Shown here in pieces: positions 1 through 4,766 of a stretch of 5,588 bases of DNA. A program made the position numbers and the translations under genes. This DNA comes from Burkholderiales bacterium (GTDB lineage Bacteria; Pseudomonadota; Gammaproteobacteria; Burkholderiales; SG8-39), in assembly GCA_027457185.1 (NCBI GenBank), contig DAIDTN010000034.1, positions 1 through 5,588 of the forward strand, given 5' to 3'. The notes below the pieces were generated by a model that saw only the letters and a list, made by a program, of their open reading frames with translations, had not been told where the DNA came from and did no database searches. Numbering within the stretch: the first letter of the stretch is position 1; each line of letters begins with the position of its first letter.

Positions 1-1191
1 GACGTAGAGATAGCCGTCGGCATCCTGGTGGCCCATGTCGCCGGAGTGAAACCAGCCGTCGATGAGCGCCGCGGCGGTTTCCTGCGGCGCCTTCCAATAG
101 CCGCTCATCACGTTGGGGCAACGCACCAGAATTTCGCCGCAGGCACCTTGCGCCACGTCCATGCCGTATTCGTCGACGATGCGCAATTCGCAGTGCGCCG
201 CGGCCTTGCCGGTGGAACCGGCTTTGCGTTCAGCGTCCTCGGCTTTGAGGCAGGCGGCGATGGGGCAGGTTTCGGTAGCGCCGTAGATCTGCACCAGCGG
301 CACGCCGCGGGCATGCACCGCGCGGATTATCCGCGCCGCCACGATGGTCGAGCCGGTCGTGATCATGCGCAGGCTGGAGAAGTCCGCGCTGTGCCAGCGC
401 GGACTGGCCATCATCATGTCCAGTTGCGCCGGAACCAACACCGTCAGCGTGATGCGCTCGCGCTCGATCGCGTCGAAAGTGGCCTCGGCGTCGAATTTCG
501 GATGCAGCACCACGGTACAGCCTTGCTGCAGTGCAGGCGTGGTTAGATTGTTGAGACCACCAACGTGGAACAGCGGCAGGGTGGTGAGTATCCGGTCCTG
601 CGGCGTGAGCTCGTGCATGGCGGCGCAGTTGGCGGCGTTCCAGGTGAGGGCGTCCTGGCTCAGCAGCACCCCTTTGGGCTTGCCGGTGGAACCCGAGGTG
701 TAGCAGATCAGTAGCGGCGTTGCAGCAGTCAGGCCCGGGGCGCGCGCGGCCTGGCCGGCGCCGCGTTCGAGGAAATCGTCGAAGGCGATCCAGCCGGGCT
801 GCGCCTGGTCGAAGGCGACTGCGGTCATAGGGGGCAAGGCGGCTCTGAAGGCGTCGGTCTGGGCGATGAAATGCGGTTCGACCAACAGCAGCGATGCCGG
901 ACACTGTTCCAGCATCTGCCGGTGCTCGGGACCGGCCAGGCGCCAGTTGAGCGGCATAAACAGGACGCCGAGTCGCGCGCAGGCAAACAACAGCGCGAGC
1001 ATTTCCGGCCGGTTGAGGCCAAGATACGCGGCGCAACTGCCGCGCTTGAGACCGGACCCAGCCATCGCCGACGCAATGCGCTGCACCAGCTGTGCCAGCG
1101 CAGCGTAGGAAACATCGCGTTCGGCAAAGCGTATCGCCGTCCGCTCGGGCGTCAGCCGGGCATGTCGGTCGATCCATTCGGACAGGTCCAT
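1..1191 (-). CDS. Acyl-CoA synthetase (AMP-forming), class I adenylate-forming family; C-terminus outside window
   Basis: Activates a carboxylic acid to its acyl-CoA with ATP, via an acyl-adenylate, in the cytoplasm. The 397 visible residues begin MDLSEWIDRHARLTPERTAI. The phosphate-binding motif YTSGSTGKPKG lies at residues 164-174, the adenine-binding motif QIYGATET at 301-308, and an A7-like GWFHSGD at 379-385 followed by DADGYLYV at the window edge. The hinge and the C-terminal domain with the catalytic lysine, normally some 110-130 more residues, are outside the window. The ATG is fixed by a strong AGGAGG just upstream (about 1195-1203) and by an in-frame TAG at 1219-1221. It is the last visible gene of the minus-strand operon, 71 bases after the thiolase stop. 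Family assignment is firm; the acid it activates (fatty, aromatic or terpenoid/steroid-derived) cannot be told from these motifs. Confidence 0.93.
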   Translation of the reverse strand, partial: MDLSEWIDRHARLTPERTAIRFAERDVSYAALAQLVQRIASAMAGSGLKRGSCAAYLGLNRPEMLALLFACARLGVLFMPLNWRLAGPEHRQMLEQCPASLLLVEPHFIAQTDAFRAALPPMTAVAFDQAQPGWIAFDDFLERGAGQAARAPGLTAATPLLICYTSGSTGKPKGVLLSQDALTWNAANCAAMHELTPQDRILTTLPLFHVGGLNNLTTPALQQGCTVVLHPKFDAEATFDAIERERITLTVLVPAQLDMMMASPRWHSADFSSLRMITTGSTIVAARIIRAVHARGVPLVQIYGATETCPIAACLKAEDAERKAGSTGKAAAHCELRIVDEYGMDVAQGACGEILVRCPNVMSGYWKAPQETAAALIDGWFHSGDMGHQDADGYLYV

Positions 1192-1194
1192 CCG

Positions 1195-1203
1195 TCTCCT
1201 CCT
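1195..1203 (-). promoter_or_regulatory. Strong Shine-Dalgarno of the acyl-CoA synthetase gene
   Basis: The minus strand reads TTAGGAGGAGACGG directly before the ATG at 1191. This near-perfect anti-16S match, together with the in-frame TAG 30 bases upstream of the ATG, leaves this ATG as the only sensible start. Confidence 0.8.
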
Positions 1204-1262
1204 AAGCCGGACAATCCGCTAGCAGTGTCTCCATCGCAACTAGGCGGGCGACGGAGAAAATA

Positions 1263-2468
1263 CTATGCGTCGCACACTTCCAGTACCACGGCCATTCCGG
1301 TATCCCCGGCAGCGCAGCCGGTGAACAAACCGTAACCGCCGCCGCGCTGCACAAGCTCCTCGATCAATTCGATGATCGCGCGCGTGCCCATGGGCGCCTG
1401 CGGGTGGCCCCAGACCAGCGAGCAACCATAGTTGTTCATGGCCATCAGATCGGCGCCGGTCTGCCGCGCGAAGAAAATGTCGTTCACCGCGAAAGGGTTG
1501 TGCGTCTTGATCGCGGCCAGGTCTTTGAACGTGCGGCCCGCCTGGTCCAGCGCGCGCTGGGCGGCAGGCACCGTGGCCTCCGGCATATACGCCAGCGCCG
1601 CGCGGGCCATGCCGAAACCCTGCAAGCGTACGGCGATCTTGGGATTGGTCGACAGCGCGCGCGCATTATCGCGCGTGGTGAGGACGATGGCGGCATTGCC
1701 GTCGGCAGGATGGGTCTGGGCACCGTAGGTAACCGTGCCCCTCTCGGCGACCGGCTTGAGTTTCGCCAACCCCTCCCGCGTCGATGCGGACACGCCTTCG
1801 TCGCCCTCGAGTGTGCCGACTACCTTCTTGAAATTCGGCGCCGGCACCTCGAACGGCAGGGTCATGAAACGCTTGAGAAAAGCTGCGCCGTTGTGGAGCG
1901 CGTCGCGGTACTGCTGCTCGCGGCGCAATACCACCTCATGTTGTTGCGCCGTGGTGATGCCGTGCTTGGCCGCAACATTCTCGGCGGTTTGCAGCATGGA
2001 ATGCCCGCCGAGCGGGTAGCAGCCGAAGTTGTCCATCACCCAGTCTTCGGCGGCGCCGGTGCAGCCGGGGCCGCGCGGATTGGGATAATAGAGGTGCGGC
2101 CCGTTCGAAGTGCGGTCGCAGTTGACCACGAGCGCGGTGCGTGCCATGCCCACCTCGATTTCCTGCGCTGCCGCGAGCAGGGTGCGTACGCCGGTGGCGC
2201 AGGCTTGCATCAGCGTCGGGCCGCTGGCCTGTCCCGCGCCCATCATGCCTGTCAGCCAGGGCAAACCAAAGAAGGAATGTTTCTGCGGCACGGAGAATCC
2301 GAGCACGCCGTAGTCGATCTGCGTCGGATCCATTTTCCGTTTCGCCAGTTCCTTGCGCGCCACGTAGGCGGCGAATTCGACGCTGTGCAGGTTGGCGAAA
2401 CTGCCCTGCCAACGGGTGAAGGGCGTGCTCCAGTAGGCACCGTAAGGGATTTCAGCTTTATAGGTCAT
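1263..2468 (-). CDS. Thiolase family protein, SCP2-thiolase-like (acyl-CoA C-acyltransferase or related C-C lyase)
   Basis: A 401-residue thiolase-fold enzyme, full length for the family (about 390-400). Expected role: CoA-dependent cleavage of a 3-ketoacyl-CoA. Visible active-site elements are the nucleophile Cys90 in LMQACATGVRTL, a THNPFAVND motif at 322-330 where classical thiolases have NEAF and SCP2 thiolases have HDCF, GHP with His355 at 354-356, and Cys385 in FTGCAAGDTG. The set of Cys, His, His, Cys is therefore complete, arguing for a live enzyme rather than a structural paralogue. The HN-type motif places it with the lipid-transfer-protein/SCP2 branch. The ATG at 2468 is preceded by TAGGAG (2478-2483) nine bases upstream. 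It lies 54 bases after the MaoC hydratase and 71 before the synthetase, consistent with one operon. The DUF35 zinc-ribbon partner often found beside SCP2-type thiolases is not in the window. Substrate unknown. Confidence 0.9.
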   Translation of the reverse strand: MTYKAEIPYGAYWSTPFTRWQGSFANLHSVEFAAYVARKELAKRKMDPTQIDYGVLGFSVPQKHSFFGLPWLTGMMGAGQASGPTLMQACATGVRTLLAAAQEIEVGMARTALVVNCDRTSNGPHLYYPNPRGPGCTGAAEDWVMDNFGCYPLGGHSMLQTAENVAAKHGITTAQQHEVVLRREQQYRDALHNGAAFLKRFMTLPFEVPAPNFKKVVGTLEGDEGVSASTREGLAKLKPVAERGTVTYGAQTHPADGNAAIVLTTRDNARALSTNPKIAVRLQGFGMARAALAYMPEATVPAAQRALDQAGRTFKDLAAIKTHNPFAVNDIFFARQTGADLMAMNNYGCSLVWGHPQAPMGTRAIIELIEELVQRGGGYGLFTGCAAGDTGMAVVLEVCDA

Positions 2469-2498
2469 TTCCGCGCACTCCTAATTTTTACCAAATGA

Positions 2499-2512
2499 GG
2501 GGAGCCGTCCCC
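2499..2512. other. Short perfect hairpin between hydratase and thiolase genes
   Basis: GGGGA (2499-2503) and TCCCC (2508-2512) form a 5-bp stem with a 4-base loop in the 54-base gap of the operon. On the transcribed minus strand it is not followed by a U-run, so it does not look like an intrinsic terminator. It could mark RNA processing or be chance in GC-rich DNA. Confidence 0.3.
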
Positions 2513-2522
2513 GCATGCTCGC

Positions 2523-2936
2523 CTAAGCCAGAGCCACCGTGGCCTTGCCCAATTGAAGGTTCTCGCCTTTCTGGTTCTGCGCGGCGATATCGATATCGAC
2601 CAGTTTTTCACCGGCGTGTTCGCGCTTGCCCGCGATTCTGCCGCTGCAGGTGATGACATCGCCCGGGAATGCCATGCCGACGAAGCGCGTCGACAGGCTG
2701 CGCAGCTGGCTTTGCGGCACCCATAGCGTCAGCAGCTGCCCGAGGAAGCCCAGTGGCAGCATGCCGTGGGCGATGATGCCGGGAAGGCCGCCGGCCTTCG
2801 CCGCTTGCTCGTCAACGTGAATCGGGTTGTGGTCGGCGCCCGCGCCGGCGTAGAGCGCAAGCTGCAAATGCGTGATCGCGGGCTTGGTAAGCGGGGGTAT
2901 CGTGTCGCCGACTTTGATTTCTTCGAAAGCAACCAT
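2523..2936 (-). CDS. MaoC-family enoyl-CoA hydratase (hotdog fold), catalytic subunit type
   Basis: A 137-residue single-hotdog protein expected to hydrate a trans-2-enoyl-CoA to the 3-hydroxyacyl-CoA. The hydratase 2 motif is clear: YAGAGADHNPIHVDE at 29-43 carries Asp35 and His40 with the same five-residue spacing as the catalytic dyad of (R)-specific hydratases such as PhaJ, followed by GIIAHGML at 53-60. Length is normal for one hotdog domain. The ATG at 2936 follows the stop of the upstream hotdog gene by nine bases, and its Shine-Dalgarno AGGAG overlaps that stop codon, so translation of the two is probably coupled. With its neighbour, which lacks the dyad, it probably forms a heteromeric hydratase comparable in design to mycobacterial HadAB or ChsH1/ChsH2. 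Homodimeric action remains possible. The physiological substrate is not visible from sequence. Confidence 0.9.
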   Translation of the reverse strand: MVAFEEIKVGDTIPPLTKPAITHLQLALYAGAGADHNPIHVDEQAAKAGGLPGIIAHGMLPLGFLGQLLTLWVPQSQLRSLSTRFVGMAFPGDVITCSGRIAGKREHAGEKLVDIDIAAQNQKGENLQLGKATVALA

Positions 2937-2941
2937 GTTTA

Positions 2942-2948
2942 CTCCTCA
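2942..2948 (-). promoter_or_regulatory. Overlapping stop codon and Shine-Dalgarno (translational coupling of the hotdog pair)
   Basis: On the minus strand TGAGGAG combines the TGA stop of the upstream hotdog gene (2946-2948) with the AGGAG ribosome site (2942-2946) of the hydratase, five bases before its ATG. Such an arrangement favours re-use of terminating ribosomes and near-equal synthesis of two partner subunits. Confidence 0.7.
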
Positions 2949-3386
2949 GTTGCGCACAACTACCGTAGTGCGCAGGTCGCAGACATGCTCGCCGCGCTGG
3001 TTTTCCAGGCGGGTTTCGGTGACCAGAAATTCCAGCGCCCCGTTCTTCTTGTCGTAGATGTCGACGACTTTTTGCTGTCCGGTGACGACATCGCCGGCGC
3101 ACAGATCGGTATGATAGTCGAACGACTGTTCTCCATGCATGGCGCGGCGCTTGTCGATGCCGAGTTCGTCCAGAATCATGAAAGATTGATTGGCGTCCAT
3201 GATCATGGCGAAAGGGAAGGTCGGGGGCGTCGGCAGCGAACGGTAGCCGGCGCTTTTGGCGGCCGATTCGTCGAAGTATACGGGGTTGGTCTCGCCGATG
3301 GCTTCGGCGAAGCTGCGCACCCAGCGTTTTTCGACTTCCACGGTGAATGCAGGGTATTGCTTGCCGATGATGGTCTTGTCGATCAT
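2946..3386 (-). CDS. FAS1-like dehydratase / MaoC N-terminal-type hotdog protein, probably non-catalytic partner
   Basis: A 146-residue hotdog protein of the MaoC_dehydrat_N (FAS1-like dehydratase) type. Family features include FAEAIGETNPVYFDE at 26-40, PTPPTFPF at 52-59 and the central-helix-to-sheet segment HGEQSFDYH at 84-92. At the place where catalytic MaoC hydratases have Asp-x-Asn-Pro-x-His, this protein has Glu32-Thr-Asn-Pro-Val-Tyr37, so both catalytic residues are replaced. By analogy with HadA of mycobacterial HadAB, it likely serves as the substrate-binding or structural half of a heteromer with the dyad-bearing protein encoded immediately downstream. The ATG at 3386 lies 14 bases after the regulator's stop and has AGGA (3396-3399) as ribosome site. 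Fold assignment is firm; the non-catalytic role is inferred from the missing residues. Confidence 0.87.
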   Translation of the reverse strand: MIDKTIIGKQYPAFTVEVEKRWVRSFAEAIGETNPVYFDESAAKSAGYRSLPTPPTFPFAMIMDANQSFMILDELGIDKRRAMHGEQSFDYHTDLCAGDVVTGQQKVVDIYDKKNGALEFLVTETRLENQRGEHVCDLRTTVVVRN

Positions 3387-3400
3387 TGCGCTTTTTCCTG

Positions 3401-4093
3401 TTACGGGCTATTGGATCGCTTGCCGTGGTCGAGTCCGACGGCGGCAATGAAGGCGCGCTTGGCTTCCGTCAGGTGAGCGCGCATGGCCAAGGCAGCCGCG
3501 TCGCCGTCGCCGGAGGCGAGTGCCGCGGCGATGCGCTTCAGGCCGCGCAACACGACATTTCGCACTTTGGCGTTGCCGAGGGTAAGCGCGCGCAGATGTT
3601 GCACATGGTCGGCATAGAGTTCGACTGCGTGCACCAGGCGCCGATTCGGCACCAGCGCCAGCCAGGCCGAACGAAACTGCGCGTTGGCGTCGATGAAGGC
3701 TTCGTTGTCGCCGGCCTTGTGCGCGGCGGCGCTGGCGGCCAGTGCACGCATCATCGGCGCCAGCGCCGCGGCGTCATTGGTCCGCTCCGCGCCGTGGCGC
3801 ACCGCTTCGGGCTCTACCAGAAACCGGACTTCGTAGATGTCGTTGACGCTCTGCATGGTCAGCGCCGGCACGGCGAAGCTGCGCCCATCGGAGGCCACCA
3901 GCCCTTCGCTCGCCAGGCGAGTAAGCGCTTCGCGCACCGGCGTGCGCGAAACGCCGAGTTGAGCCGCGAGCTGCACTTCCTGCAGCGGGTATCCCGGCAG
4001 GATCTTGCCATTGCGCAGATTGGCGCGCAGTGTCCGATAGACCTGGTCGCCGAGAGCGAGTTGGCGTTCAACCGGATTCAGTGATGGGACCAA
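3401..4093 (-). CDS. GntR family transcriptional regulator, FadR/FCD subfamily; TTG start
   Basis: A 230-residue ligand-responsive DNA-binding protein. An N-terminal winged helix-turn-helix spans about 12-75, with recognition-region sequence GVSRTPVREALTRLASEGLV at 47-66, typical of GntR proteins. A helical FCD-like effector domain follows (about 82-215). I chose TTG at 4093: it follows GGAG (4102-4105) by eight bases, gives the usual family length, and leaves only seven residues before the conserved N-terminus starts. The frame stays open to an ATG at 4369, but that would overlap the divergent gene and consume the promoter region. By eye, the FCD metal ligands look degraded: N137/R141 and L185 sit at the usual Asp/His and His positions, with only His207 in MRAHL kept. 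It leads the catabolic operon by 14 bases and is probably its local regulator and autoregulator; repressor polarity is inferred. Confidence 0.9.
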   Translation of the reverse strand: MVPSLNPVERQLALGDQVYRTLRANLRNGKILPGYPLQEVQLAAQLGVSRTPVREALTRLASEGLVASDGRSFAVPALTMQSVNDIYEVRFLVEPEAVRHGAERTNDAAALAPMMRALAASAAAHKAGDNEAFIDANAQFRSAWLALVPNRRLVHAVELYADHVQHLRALTLGNAKVRNVVLRGLKRIAAALASGDGDAAALAMRAHLTEAKRAFIAAVGLDHGKRSNSP

Positions 4094-4101
4094 AGACGCA
4101 T

Positions 4102-4105
4102 CTCC
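4102..4105 (-). promoter_or_regulatory. Shine-Dalgarno GGAG that fixes the TTG start of the GntR regulator
   Basis: The minus strand reads GGAG, then eight bases, then TTG at 4093. An ATG directly abutting GGAG (4099-4101) is out of frame and would encode only MRLWSHH before a stop, so it is not the regulator's start. Confidence 0.6.
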
Positions 4106-4124
4106 GTTGCTGGGGACGGGGGCA

Positions 4125-4173
4125 ATTTTATCTGGACACTGGATACTGTATACATTCAGGAAGGGTTTGTAAA
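4125..4173 (-). promoter_or_regulatory. Candidate sigma-70 promoter region for the gntR-led operon
   Basis: On the minus strand TTTACA (4168-4173, five of six to the -35 consensus) stands 17 bases from TACAGT (4145-4150, four of six to the -10). A second option is TAAAAT (4125-4130, five of six to the -10) with a weak -35 over the TGTATACA dyad. Either choice places the start of transcription within about 45 bases of the regulator's TTG and places the dyad inside the core promoter. Which one is used cannot be decided by eye. Confidence 0.45.
4147..4154. promoter_or_regulatory. TGTATACA palindrome, candidate GntR operator over the operon promoter
   Basis: A perfect 8-bp dyad with a GT...AC core, the hallmark of GntR-family operators, sits within the candidate promoter of the regulator's own operon. 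Binding here would block RNA polymerase, which fits autorepression. The dyad is short and the assignment is inference. Confidence 0.4.
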
Positions 4174-4254
4174 GAGCCAAGCGCCTGCCGCGCGGCCCAG
4201 GAATTGCCGGCAACAACAGTCTGCCCGCCAAAAAAGCCGGATCGCGCTGCATCG

Positions 4255-4267
4255 ATTGTTGGACAAT
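4255..4267. promoter_or_regulatory. ATTGT-TGG-ACAAT dyad, candidate second GntR operator
   Basis: A perfect inverted repeat with 5-bp arms and a 3-base centre. It fits the t-n-GT-nnn-AC-n-a pattern described for the FadR subfamily of GntR regulators. It ends 33 bases before the GTG start of the divergent glutaredoxin-like gene, so it could tie that gene to the same regulator. No convincing plus-strand promoter was found next to it. Confidence 0.4.
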
Positions 4268-4287
4268 GTAGACTGCAAACCCGGCCG

Positions 4288-4293
4288 AAGGAG
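4288..4293 (+). promoter_or_regulatory. Shine-Dalgarno AAGGAG that fixes the GTG start of the glutaredoxin-like gene
   Basis: AAGGAG lies seven bases before GTG at 4301. The upstream in-frame ATG at 4256 has no ribosome site and would add a 15-residue tail unrelated to the family and lie over the candidate operator. Confidence 0.7.
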
Positions 4294-4300
4294 ACCCAAC

Positions 4301-4675
4301 GTGAGTCGCAGCATTCTCGATGAAGCGCATATTCACCCGGCGATACGCGAAACCATCGCAAACAACCACGCCGATATCGTGAGGGAGGTGCAGTCGGCCA
4401 TCGCCGGCAACGATATCGTTATCGTCGGCATGGCGCAGAATCCGTTTCCAAAGAAGGTGAGGAAAATTCTCGGCCAGCAGGGTTTTTCGTTCAGGTATCT
4501 GGAATACGGCAATTACCTGAGCGGTTGGAGGCGCCGCAATGCGCTGAAGATGTGGACCGGCTGGCCGACCTTTCCTATGGTGTTCGTCAAGGGCGTGCTC
4601 GTCGGCGGCGCCAGCGATCTGGAAAAACTGATCGAAAGCAGAGAACTTGCGCGGCTATTGGAGGCGAAGGCCTGA
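4301..4675 (+). CDS. Cysteine-free glutaredoxin-fold protein (active-site CPYC replaced by NPFP)
   Basis: A 124-residue protein with the glutaredoxin layout. An N-terminal helix (HPAIRETIANNHADIVREV, 12-30) precedes the first strand NDIVIVG (37-43). The active-site loop is AQNPFPKKVRKIL (45-57), then strand FRYLEYG (64-70), the cis-proline segment GWPTFPMVFVKG (87-98) and GGASDL (102-107). Ungapped comparison with E. coli Grx3 (ETCPYCHRAKALL) aligns Asn47 and Pro50 with the two catalytic cysteines, and Ala104 with the Cys of GGCDD. There is no cysteine anywhere in the protein, so thiol-disulfide exchange or Cys-ligated iron-sulfur binding is not possible. The retained WPTFP and GG elements would still allow glutathione or peptide binding. 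It is transcribed divergently from the acyl-CoA operon and is followed after 91 bases by an alpha/beta hydrolase. Fold assignment is good; function is unknown. Confidence 0.85.
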   Translation: MSRSILDEAHIHPAIRETIANNHADIVREVQSAIAGNDIVIVGMAQNPFPKKVRKILGQQGFSFRYLEYGNYLSGWRRRNALKMWTGWPTFPMVFVKGVLVGGASDLEKLIESRELARLLEAKA

Positions 4676-4712
4676 TATAAGCACCGGGTTCGGGCCGTGC
4701 GCCGTGCGCGTT

Positions 4713-4718
4713 TATAAT
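4713..4718 (+). promoter_or_regulatory. Perfect TATAAT -10 element, candidate promoter of the alpha/beta hydrolase gene
   Basis: A consensus -10 hexamer stands 48 bases before the hydrolase ATG, in otherwise GC-rich DNA. The -35 side is poor (TTCGGG at 4689-4694, spacing 18), so activity may be weak or activator-dependent. If real, the hydrolase is expressed separately from the glutaredoxin-like gene. Confidence 0.4.
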
Positions 4719-4766
4719 GCCGCGTAGTCCTTGTTTAGACCATGCTGGCGATCGAAAGGAAACGAC

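Noticed and set aside
230..1177. Long minus-strand reading frame of 315 codons in a second frame over the acyl-CoA synthetase
   Set aside because: It is Arg/Ala/His-rich with no family motifs, while the overlapping frame from 1191 carries every adenylate-forming motif.
1404..2498. 364-codon plus-strand reading frame opposite the thiolase
   Set aside because: An antisense shadow typical of GC-rich DNA: composition is Arg/Gly/His-rich, no domain is recognisable, and the minus strand has a complete thiolase.
2766..3476. Plus-strand reading frame of 236 codons opposite the hotdog pair
   Set aside because: It spans two real genes and their junction on the other strand and has no recognisable motif or ribosome site.
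3386..4084. Plus-strand reading frame of 232 codons opposite the GntR regulator
   Set aside because: Antisense shadow; the GntR helix-turn-helix is unmistakable on the minus strand.
4204..4213. Perfect TTGCCGGCAA palindrome
   Set aside because: Ten bases, GC-rich, no GT...AC core and no placement relative to a promoter that would suggest a specific function.
4256..4300. Upstream ATG for the glutaredoxin-like gene
   Set aside because: No ribosome site, and the added 15 residues do not resemble the family; GTG at 4301 has AAGGAG at ideal spacing.
4094..4369. 92-residue N-terminal extension of the GntR regulator to an ATG at 4369
   Set aside because: It would overlap the divergent glutaredoxin-like gene, lacks family similarity, and covers promoter-like DNA; TTG at 4093 has a good ribosome site.
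4695..4713. Possible terminator and tandem CCGTGCG repeat after the glutaredoxin-like gene
   Set aside because: The stem GCGC-CGT-GCGC has only four pairs and is followed by just three T; the two 7-base repeats are too short to mean more than chance.
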